Of a DNA stretch of 64,000 nucleotides, positions 36,437 to 46,105 are shown piece after piece. The notes beneath the pieces were generated by a model that worked only from the letters and a program-made list of their open reading frames with translations, was not told the DNA's origin and searched no databases. Within the stretch, counting starts at the first letter, position 1. Each line of letters opens with the position of its first letter. Source of the DNA: Sphingomonas sp. Leaf17 (lineage in GTDB: Bacteria; Pseudomonadota; Alphaproteobacteria; Sphingomonadales; Sphingomonadaceae). Where the stretch lies: the NCBI RefSeq assembly GCF_001421505.1, contig NZ_LMKL01000006.1, positions 248,001-312,000 on the forward strand, read 5' to 3'. A program made the translations under genes and the position numbers.

Positions 36437-36805
36437 ATGCGGTTGGTTCTGGGACTTTGCGCGCTGATGGCGCTGGCCGGGTGCGGCACGGATGACAAGG
36501 CGGGCAACGCCGACGCGGCGGCGGCGGATTTCGTGCCGCCGTCGGTGATGTCGCGGCTCGATTTCGGCAGCGCGCAGGAACGCCGGTTCCAGCGCCTCGA
36601 CCGCAATGCCGACGGCAAGATCACGAACGACGAACTGCCGCGCGGCGACAACAGCCGCCTGCTGGCGCTGGACCGCGACGGGAATGGCGAGATCGGCTCG
36701 GTCGAGTTCAGCGAGGGCGCACTTGCCCGGTTCGACGCGATGGACCTGAACAAGGACGGGACGGTAACGTCCGAGGAACGCGAGACATCGCGCGGCGGAC
36801 GATAG
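36437..36805 (+). CDS. EF-hand lipoprotein
   Basis: This is a 122-residue predicted lipoprotein: signal ending in lipobox LAGC (Cys16), a short linker, then three calcium-binding EF-hand loops, DRNADGKITNDE, DRDGNGEIGSVE and DLNKDGTVTSEE, each with Asp at position 1 and Glu at 12. It probably binds calcium in the periplasm or at the outer membrane. GGAG lies about 7 bases before the ATG at 36437, supporting the start. It follows the tandem repeat array and precedes ppc by about 200 bp. No partner is evident. Confidence 0.85.
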   Translation: MRLVLGLCALMALAGCGTDDKAGNADAAAADFVPPSVMSRLDFGSAQERRFQRLDRNADGKITNDELPRGDNSRLLALDRDGNGEIGSVEFSEGALARFDAMDLNKDGTVTSEERETSRGGR

Positions 36806-37002
36806 GCTTTTCGTGATTGCGCGCCGGCATCGGGGAACCGATGCCGGTCCAGTCGCGGTGAAGGCCCCGCGATGCGCTTGCGTAATTTTCCGTCGCAACC
36901 GTCGTCAACGTCGTCGCTGATCCGGCAAAATACGCGGCATTTCGGTCATAAAGCATCGACACCCGATTGACCGCGCGCGTGCCGCAATGCAGCAAGGCGG
37001 AC

Positions 37003-39750
37003 ATGGCCAGTCTTCCCCCGATCGCAAACAACGCGGATGTCCGCTTCCTTGGTGCCCTGCTGGGCGACGTCATTCGCGCCTATGGCGGCGATGCGCTGTT
37101 CGAGGCGACCGAGACGATCCGCAAGGCCTCGGTCGAGCGGCATCGCAGTAACGGGCAGGGTGGCAGTAACGGGCAGGGTGACGGCACCGGCGATGGCGGC
37201 GATACCGCCGCGCTGGACCTTCAGCTGGAAAAGCTGAACCTGGACGAGACGCTGGATTTCGTGCGCGGCTTCATGCTGTTCTCGATGCTCGCCAACCTAG
37301 CCGAGGATCGTCAGGGGATTGCGGCCGAGGGCGGAGCAGGCCGGGGGGGCGGGGCCGATGTCGCCTCCGCGCTGAAAGAGCTGGAGGCCGACGGCATCGA
37401 CAAGGCAGGCGTCATGGCGCTGCTCGACAAGGCGCTGATCGTGCCGGTGCTGACCGCGCACCCGACCGAGGTTCGGCGCAAGAGCATGATCGACCACCGC
37501 AACCGCATTTCCGAACTGATGCTGATGCGCGACCGCGGGCTGGAGTCGACGCCGGACGGCGACCGGATCGACGAATCCATCCTGCGCCAGATCGCGCTGC
37601 TGTGGCAGACCCGCGTGCTGCGCCGCGAGCGGCTGTATGTGACGGACGAGGTCGAAACCGCGCTCAGCTATCTGCGCGACGTGTTCCTGCCCGCCCTTCC
37701 CGCGCTGTACCAGCGGTGGGACCGGGCGATGGGCGCGCGGGTGCCGAGTTTCCTGCGGCCCGGCAGCTGGATCGGCGGCGACCGCGACGGCAACCCGTTC
37801 GTCACCGCCGATTCGCTGCGCGCCGCGCTGGGCCGGGCGAGCGAGACGGTGCTGGGCCATTATCTCGACGGTATCCATGCGCTGGGCGCCGAACTGTCGA
37901 TCTCGACCGAACATGCCAGCGTCGACGACGCGCTGGTCGCGCTGGCCGAAGCGAGCGGCGACGGGGCGGCCAGCCGCGCCGACGAGCCGTATCGCCGCGC
38001 GCTGTCGGGCATCTATGCGCGCCTCGCCGCCACGCATCTGGCGCTGACCGGCAAGCCCGCCCCGCGCCCCGGCGCGCTGACCGGCGAGCCCTATGCCGAC
38101 CCGCGCGCGTTCCGTGCCGATCTGGTGGCGATCGCGCGCGCGTTGCAGACCGGCGGCAACGGGCCGCTGGCGTCGGGCGGCGCGCTGGGTCGGCTGATCC
38201 GTGCGGTCGAGACGTTCGGCTTTCACCTCGCCACGCTCGACCTGCGGCAGAACAGCGCGGTCCATGAGCGCGTCGTCGCCGAACTGCTGAAGGTGGCGGG
38301 TGTCGAGGACGATTATCTGGCGCTGGACGAGGACGCGCGCGTTGCCCTGCTGCGCCGCGAACTCGCCAATGCCCGGCCGCTGACCAGCCGCTATGCCGAC
38401 TATTCGGAGGAGACGGCGGGCGAGATCGCGATCGTGCAGGCGGCCGCCGACGCCCATGCGACCTACGGCCCGGGGTGCATCACCAACTACATCGTGTCGA
38501 TGACCACCTCGGTCAGCGACCTGCTGGAAGTGAACCTGATGCTGAAGGAGGCCGGGCTGTACCGGCCGGGCGGCGGCGATACGAAGCCGACCGCCGCGAT
38601 CATGGCCGTACCGCTGTTCGAGACGATCGGCGATCTGGAGGCGGCCCCCGCCGTCATGACCGCATGGTTCGGCCTGCCCGAAATTGCCGCCATCGCGGGG
38701 GCGCGCGGCCATCAGGAAGTGATGATCGGCTATTCGGACAGCAACAAGGACGGCGGCTACCTGACGTCCACCTGGCAATTGTCGAAGGCGTCGGCCGCGC
38801 TGGCCCCGGTATTCGCGGACGCCGGCGTCGGCATGCAGCTGTTCCACGGGCGCGGCGGCGCGGTTGGGCGCGGCGGCGGATCGGCCTTCGCCGCGATCCG
38901 CGCGCAACCGCCGGGCACCGTGCAGGGCCGCATCCGCATCACCGAACAGGGCGAGGTGATCGCCGGCAAATACGGCACCCGCGAAAGCGCGATGACCAAT
39001 CTGGAGGCGATGGCGTCGGCGACGTTGCTCGCCAGCCTGGAGCCGGGCACGCTGTCGTCGGCCGAAAACGCGACCTTCTCGACCGCGATGGACGCGATTT
39101 CGGACAGTGCGTTCAAGGCGTATCGCGGGCTGGTCTATGACACCGAGGGGTTTCGCACCTTCTTCCGCCAGATGACGCCGATCGCCGAGATCGCGAACCT
39201 GAAGATCGGATCGCGCCCGGCCAGCCGCAAGAAAAGCGACGCGATCGAGGATCTGCGCGCGATTCCGTGGGTGTTCAGCTGGGCACAGGCGCGCGTCATG
39301 CTGCCCGGCTGGTACGGCGTCGGCGCCGCGCTGGAGGCGTTTCCCGACAAGGGGCTGCTGACCGAGATGGCGCAGGGGTGGCCGCTGTTCGCCGCGACGC
39401 TCGCCAACATGGAGATGGTGCTGGCGAAATCCGACATGGGCATCGCCGCGCGCTACGCCGGGTTGGTCGAGGATGCGGCGATGCGCGACGCGATCTTCGG
39501 CCGCATCCGCGACGGCTGGCACCGGACGCACGACGGCCTGCTGGCGGCGACCGGGCAGAGCCGGCTGCTGGAAAGGCATCCCGCGCTCGATGCGTCGATC
39601 CGCCTGCGCCTGCCCTATATCGAGCCGCTGAACCTATTGCAGATCGAACTGATGAAGCGCCACCGGGCGGGCGACGAGGACGTGCGGATCCGCGAGGGGA
39701 TCCTGCTGTCGATCAACGGTATTGCGACGGCACTGCGTAATTCGGGGTGA
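37003..39750 (+). CDS. ppc: phosphoenolpyruvate carboxylase
   Basis: Ppc carboxylates phosphoenolpyruvate to oxaloacetate, replenishing the TCA cycle. The 915-residue protein has the catalytic VLTAHPTEVRRKS (His near 153), IGGDRDGNPFVTAD, GYSDSNKDGGYLTS, FHGRGGAVGRGGGSAFAAI, and the conserved C-terminus (TALRNSG). The start ATG at 37003 follows AAGGCGG and is preferred to a start 12 codons upstream. A polar insertion near residues 46-65 (SNGQGG, SNGQGD, GTGDGG) is encoded by a perfect 18-bp tandem duplication at 37146-37181, in a region that is normally variable. The rest is typical. Confidence 0.97.
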   Translation: MASLPPIANNADVRFLGALLGDVIRAYGGDALFEATETIRKASVERHRSNGQGGSNGQGDGTGDGGDTAALDLQLEKLNLDETLDFVRGFMLFSMLANLAEDRQGIAAEGGAGRGGGADVASALKELEADGIDKAGVMALLDKALIVPVLTAHPTEVRRKSMIDHRNRISELMLMRDRGLESTPDGDRIDESILRQIALLWQTRVLRRERLYVTDEVETALSYLRDVFLPALPALYQRWDRAMGARVPSFLRPGSWIGGDRDGNPFVTADSLRAALGRASETVLGHYLDGIHALGAELSISTEHASVDDALVALAEASGDGAASRADEPYRRALSGIYARLAATHLALTGKPAPRPGALTGEPYADPRAFRADLVAIARALQTGGNGPLASGGALGRLIRAVETFGFHLATLDLRQNSAVHERVVAELLKVAGVEDDYLALDEDARVALLRRELANARPLTSRYADYSEETAGEIAIVQAAADAHATYGPGCITNYIVSMTTSVSDLLEVNLMLKEAGLYRPGGGDTKPTAAIMAVPLFETIGDLEAAPAVMTAWFGLPEIAAIAGARGHQEVMIGYSDSNKDGGYLTSTWQLSKASAALAPVFADAGVGMQLFHGRGGAVGRGGGSAFAAIRAQPPGTVQGRIRITEQGEVIAGKYGTRESAMTNLEAMASATLLASLEPGTLSSAENATFSTAMDAISDSAFKAYRGLVYDTEGFRTFFRQMTPIAEIANLKIGSRPASRKKSDAIEDLRAIPWVFSWAQARVMLPGWYGVGAALEAFPDKGLLTEMAQGWPLFAATLANMEMVLAKSDMGIAARYAGLVEDAAMRDAIFGRIRDGWHRTHDGLLAATGQSRLLERHPALDASIRLRLPYIEPLNLLQIELMKRHRAGDEDVRIREGILLSINGIATALRNSG

Positions 39751-39856
39751 ACGACGGAGCGATGGTCGTGTGTGACCGCCAGGTGCTCGCGTTGCCCGGG
39801 GGACAAGGACGATCTGCGCGCGAAAGACGATGGTCGGGCCGTAACCCCACCCCGCC

Positions 39857-39933
39857 GTCATTGCGAGCGTGAGCGAAGCAATCCAGGGTTGGATCAGGAC
39901 GCCCTGGATTGCTTCGCTCACGCTCGCAATGAC
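39857..39933. repeat. perfect 32-bp inverted repeat
   Basis: The arm 39857-39888 (beginning GTCATTGCGAGCGTGAGCGA) and its exact reverse complement at 39902-39933 enclose a 13-bp loop. The RNA would form a very long hairpin on either strand. The arm sequence has the look of extragenic repeats that occur in many proteobacterial genomes (the TTGCGAGC...GAAGCAATCC type). It might terminate ppc transcription, though it lacks a T-tract. Confidence 0.9.
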
Positions 39934-39990
39934 GGGCAGGTGAAACGGGCTTCCGCCGCGCGATATGCTGGCCGAAGTCCGCCCCCACGC

Positions 39991-40022
39991 CCGTCATCCT
40001 TGCGCAGGCGAGGATCCCGCTT
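39991..40022. repeat. single intergenic palindrome
   Basis: CGTCATCCTTGCGCAGGCGA followed by GGATCCCGC is an unpaired copy that resembles the sphingomonad intergenic family at 22847-22933 and 59276-59362. Confidence 0.45.
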
Positions 40023-40082
40023 CTTGTGCTTACCGTGACACCGGTCCGGACCGCCCGAAGCGTATAACCCAGCCCCAAACGC

Positions 40083-40124
40083 AAACGGCCCGCCTTCCCT
40101 CTTGGAAAGACGGGCCGTTCCGCG
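40083..40124 (-). terminator. terminator-like hairpin after the small beta-rich gene
   Basis: Read on the minus strand: AACGGCCCG and a CTTTCC/GGGAAGG extension pair with CGGGCCGTT, followed by TTGCGTTT. It is close to the stop codon at 40139. The T-tract is short, so this is a moderate call. Confidence 0.55.
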
Positions 40125-40138
40125 TCGAACCGATGCGG

Positions 40139-40438
40139 TCAGGCCGCCCGGGTACCCGACATCGGGAAGCTGCCGAACGCGCCGACGCTGACGGTGCCGG
40201 TCAGCGCGTCGCCGTCGATGGTCGCGGTGCAATCCAGCGTCATCGGCATCGGCACGGTCATCTGCTGCTTCCAGCTGATGGTGTTGCCGTCGACGGTGCC
40301 CGACACCTCGCTCGACCCCATGCCGCCCGAATTGGTGCCGCTGAAGGTCGCGCCGTCGCTGGTGATGGTCAGCGTCGACTTCTGGTCGCCCAGCGGCGAC
40401 TTGACCACGCACTCATAGCTGCCGTCGATATCCGCCAT
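40139..40438 (-). CDS. small beta-rich protein of unknown function
   Basis: This is a 99-residue acidic protein without signal peptide or membrane segment. It starts MADIDGSYECVVKSPLGDQ and alternates short hydrophobic and polar stretches (STLTITSDGATFSGT, ISWKQQMTVPM, LTGTVSVGAFGSFPMSG), which suggests a small beta-barrel or beta-sandwich. Two cysteines occur (ECVV and LDCTAT). I recall nothing that fixes a function; it looks like a conserved sphingomonad family of the type that measures a difference between a processed and unprocessed ligand-binding fold, but this is a guess. It lies 21 bp downstream of the M16 peptidase gene on the same strand and may be cotranscribed with it. Confidence 0.75.
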   Translation of the reverse strand: MADIDGSYECVVKSPLGDQKSTLTITSDGATFSGTNSGGMGSSEVSGTVDGNTISWKQQMTVPMPMTLDCTATIDGDALTGTVSVGAFGSFPMSGTRAA

Positions 40439-40459
40439 CGTCTCTCTCCGTATCGTTGC

Positions 40460-43285
40460 TTACTTTGCGTCCGCGACGGACGCTGCGGGAACGACCTCGA
40501 CTGGCAGGCCCAGCGTGTCAAGCTGCGGCTTCACCTTGGCGGCGTCGCCGACCACGACCCAGGTGATCGCCTTGGGGTCGATCGCCTTTTGAATCACGCT
40601 GTTCATCTGCGGCAGGGTAAAGCCCTGATAACGCTGGGTGATGGTCGAGTAGTAATTGTCGGGCCGCTTGTAGAGATCGTTCTGCTGCATCGCGCCCAGC
40701 ACCGCGTTCGACGTTTCGAAATTGCCCGACAGCGACCGGATCGCGCCGTTGATCGCGCGGTCGAACTCGACCTGCGTCATCGGCTTGGTGGTCACGAAAT
40801 CGCCGATGTCACCGCGCAGGGCGGCGATCGACGCGCCGGTCTTGTCGGCCTGTACGGGTGCGCGGACGATATAGGGCGCGGCCATCGCGTTGCGCGCGAA
40901 ATTGCCGCCGACGCCGTAAGACCAATGCTTGTCCTCACGCAGGTCCATGTTCAGGCGACCCAGGAAGCCACCACCCAGCGCGTCGTTGGCGGTCGCCACC
41001 GGCAACAGGTCGTCGGTGCCGACCAGCCCGGTGCGGATGACGCCCGAGATCAGCGACTGCGGCGAATCCGGCCGGTCGACCAGGATGATCTTGGGCGCCA
41101 GCGCCGGATCCTGCGCGCCGAACGTCTTCACACCGGCCGGGCCGGTCGGCGTCCAGTTGCCGAAACGGGTGTTGAGTGCTGCCTGTACCTCGGCCAGCGG
41201 CCGATCGCTGGTGACGAAGATCTTGGCCTTGTCCGGGCGCAGCCACGCCTGCTGGAACGCGACCAGATCGGCGCGGGTCAGCGCCGCGACCGCCTTCGGG
41301 TCGCCACCGCCGAACTGCTTGGCATAGGGCGAGCTTGGGCCATAGGCGATCTTCGGCACGACACGGCCGGCCAGCCCCTCGGGGCTGGTCAGCTCCTGCT
41401 GGATGCCGGCGAGCTGCGTGGTGCGCAGCCGCGCGACCTCGGCCTCGGCGAAGGCGGGGTTGCGCGCGATATCCGCAAACAGGTCCAGCGCGGGGTTCAG
41501 GTTCGCGCTCGGCACGCTCAGCGACAGGAAGGTCCGGTCGGCGGACGCGCCGGTCCCGATCGACGCGCCCAGCCGCTCCTTGGCCTCGGCCAGCGCGATC
41601 GAATCCTTGGTCGTCGTGCCCTCGTCCATCAGGTTCAGCGTCAGCGCCTGGGTACCCAGCTTGTCCGGCACGTCGGCGGCGACACCGGCGTCGAAGCTGA
41701 GCACCGCGTTGGTCACCGGCACGGCCGTCCGCTGCGCATAGACCAGCTCGATGCCATTGTTCAGTTTCGCGCGCTGCACAGTCGGGAAGGTCAGGCCGGC
41801 GATCGTGCCGACACCCGGCAATGGCGCACGCGTGCCCTTCACCGCCTGTTCTGGCGCGGCCGGGACCGCGACGGGGGCCTTGGCGGGACCGGCGGCGGGA
41901 CCAGCGGCATCGACATACGCCTCACGCGCGCCCTTCTCGACGGTCAGCGTGTAGGCCGGCCGCGTCAGCCACTTGTTCGCCGCCGCCTTGACGGTGGCGG
42001 GGGTCTGCGCGGCGATGGCCAGCAGCTGCTTCTTGTAGAAGCCGGGGTCGTTGGAATACAGCGCGCCCTCGGCGAGGGCGACGGCCTTGCCGCCAAAGCC
42101 GCCGACCGATTCCAGCCCCTTGACGCGGCTCGACACCGCCTGCGTGGCGACCCGGTTGACCTCGTCGGCGGTCGGCCCGTTCTTCAGGAACTCGGCCAGG
42201 ATCTCGTCGACCCGCTTCGACACGACCGCCGGATCGACACCGGGGCGCACGAGAACGGTGATGTCGAACATGCCGACCTGCGCGAAGTCGCTGTTGTCGG
42301 CCGACACCTGAACCGCCAGCTTTTCCTTCTTCACCAGCGCATTGTCGAGCCGCGAGGAGGCAAGGCCGCCCAGCACCCGGCCAGCGACCGTCAGCGCCGC
42401 CGAATCGGGATCGTTCAGGCCCGGCACCGCCCAGTTGCGGGTGATGAGCGTGGCGGCGACATTATCCTTCATCACCTCGTTCACCGGCGCGGCCAGCGTC
42501 GGGATCGGCGCGTTCGGCAACACCGCCTTGCGGCCCGGCTTGATCGCCCCGAAATACTTTTCGACCAGCGGCTTGGCGGTCGCGACGTCAATGTCACCGG
42601 CCAGCACCAGCACCGCGTTGTTCGGGCCGTAATTGTCGGTGAACCACTGCTTCACCGTGTCGAGGCTGGCGGCGTCCAGATCGGCCATCGAGCCGATCGT
42701 GGTGTGGCCGTAGGGATGGCCGGCGGGGAACAGACCCTCGGTCACCTTGTACTGGATCAGGCCATAGGGCCGGTTGTCGCCCTGGCGCTTCTCGTTCTGC
42801 ACCACGCCGCGCTGCTCATCGAGCACGCCCTGCGTCACCGCGCCGAGCAGATAGCCCATGCGGTCGCTTTCCAGGTACAGCGCGCGGTCCAGCGCCGCGG
42901 TCGGCACCGTCTCGAAATAATTGGTGCGGTCGTAATAGGTGGTGCCGTTGAAGTCGGTCGCGCCAACCTGCTTCAGCGGTTCGAAGAAGTCGCCCGGCGC
43001 GTTCTCGCTGCCGTTGAACATCAGATGCTCGAACAGATGGGCAAAGCCGGTCTTGCCCTTCGGCTCATGCTTCGACCCGACATCGTACCACACCGACACC
43101 GCGACCACGGGGGCCTTGCGGTCGGTATGGACGACGACGCGCAGGCCGTTCTTCAACGTGAACTGCTGATAGGGAATGTCGACCGACTTCACGAGCGTCG
43201 ACACAGGGGCCGCCTGCTGCGCGATGGCGGGCGAGACGAAGGCGACGACAGCAGCGCTACCCAGCGCGAAAGCCTTGAGATTCAT
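40460..43285 (-). CDS. M16 family metallopeptidase, predicted exported
   Basis: This is a 941-residue insulinase/pitrilysin-type protease. A signal peptide (MNLKAFALGSAAVVAFVSPA, cleavage near AIAQ) directs it to the periplasm. The zinc motif HxxEH is present in FAHLFEHLMF (H83, E86, H87). Two M16 halves are visible: the active one up to about residue 470, and a second half (from about TFPTVQRAKLNNGIELVYA) without the motif, as is normal for this family. The start ATG at 43285 is chosen because the longer frame to 43357 has no signal features before it. It is divergent from clpB, with 158 bp between the two starts. Possible roles are peptide turnover or signal-peptide clearance in the envelope. 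Confidence 0.92.
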   Translation of the reverse strand: MNLKAFALGSAAVVAFVSPAIAQQAAPVSTLVKSVDIPYQQFTLKNGLRVVVHTDRKAPVVAVSVWYDVGSKHEPKGKTGFAHLFEHLMFNGSENAPGDFFEPLKQVGATDFNGTTYYDRTNYFETVPTAALDRALYLESDRMGYLLGAVTQGVLDEQRGVVQNEKRQGDNRPYGLIQYKVTEGLFPAGHPYGHTTIGSMADLDAASLDTVKQWFTDNYGPNNAVLVLAGDIDVATAKPLVEKYFGAIKPGRKAVLPNAPIPTLAAPVNEVMKDNVAATLITRNWAVPGLNDPDSAALTVAGRVLGGLASSRLDNALVKKEKLAVQVSADNSDFAQVGMFDITVLVRPGVDPAVVSKRVDEILAEFLKNGPTADEVNRVATQAVSSRVKGLESVGGFGGKAVALAEGALYSNDPGFYKKQLLAIAAQTPATVKAAANKWLTRPAYTLTVEKGAREAYVDAAGPAAGPAKAPVAVPAAPEQAVKGTRAPLPGVGTIAGLTFPTVQRAKLNNGIELVYAQRTAVPVTNAVLSFDAGVAADVPDKLGTQALTLNLMDEGTTTKDSIALAEAKERLGASIGTGASADRTFLSLSVPSANLNPALDLFADIARNPAFAEAEVARLRTTQLAGIQQELTSPEGLAGRVVPKIAYGPSSPYAKQFGGGDPKAVAALTRADLVAFQQAWLRPDKAKIFVTSDRPLAEVQAALNTRFGNWTPTGPAGVKTFGAQDPALAPKIILVDRPDSPQSLISGVIRTGLVGTDDLLPVATANDALGGGFLGRLNMDLREDKHWSYGVGGNFARNAMAAPYIVRAPVQADKTGASIAALRGDIGDFVTTKPMTQVEFDRAINGAIRSLSGNFETSNAVLGAMQQNDLYKRPDNYYSTITQRYQGFTLPQMNSVIQKAIDPKAITWVVVGDAAKVKPQLDTLGLPVEVVPAASVADAK

Positions 43286-43389
43286 GAAATGACGGTCCCC
43301 GGTCGTTACGTGTATTGCCGGAGTGTAGCACTCCGCTGACAGTGCGCAAGCGGGCATGACGCCCCGCGATCATTACGATACCGAACCCT

Positions 43390-43418
43390 CTTGTGTGGCA
43401 TAAATACAACATTACATC
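43390..43418 (+). promoter_or_regulatory. candidate heat-shock or sigma-70 promoter of clpB
   Basis: CTTG at 43390-43393 followed about 17 bp later by CATTACAT resembles the alphaproteobacterial RpoH pattern (CTTG, about 17 bp, CYTATnT) only in part; TTGTGT followed after 16 bp by TACATC is an alternative sigma-70 reading. clpB is usually heat-induced. The match is weak. Confidence 0.3.
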
Positions 43419-43443
43419 GGGGGCAACTCAGATAGGGGCGACC

Positions 43444-46023
<2,580 letters not shown>

Positions 46024-46048
46024 CCGGTCGCCACCGACACCGGGACAC

Positions 46049-46089
46049 AAAAAAAGGGCCGCTCCGTGATGGAGCGGCCCTTCTCTTTT
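46049..46089. terminator. bidirectional intrinsic terminator between clpB and TonB receptor 2
   Basis: A perfect 10-bp stem (GGGCCGCTCC and GGAGCGGCCC with a GTGAT loop) is flanked by seven A residues on the left and TTCTCTTTT on the right. The genes on both sides converge on it, so it can end transcription from either direction. Confidence 0.9.
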
Positions 46090-46105
46090 AGCAGCGTCGT
46101 TCGGA

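Larger units (their letters stand above)
39751..40138. other. gene-free stretch between ppc and DUF-type small protein
   Basis: About 390 bp without a convincing gene. It holds a perfect 32-bp inverted repeat (39857-39933), a single copy of the GCGCAGGCGAGGATCC palindrome (about 39991-40022), and a terminator-like hairpin serving the convergent small gene (40083-40124). No promoter or RNA gene was recognised. Confidence 0.6.

Noticed and set aside
39965-43339. A 1124-codon open frame antisense to the M16 protease and small gene
   Set aside because: It runs straight through intergenic repeats and has no start site, no motifs and shadow-type composition.
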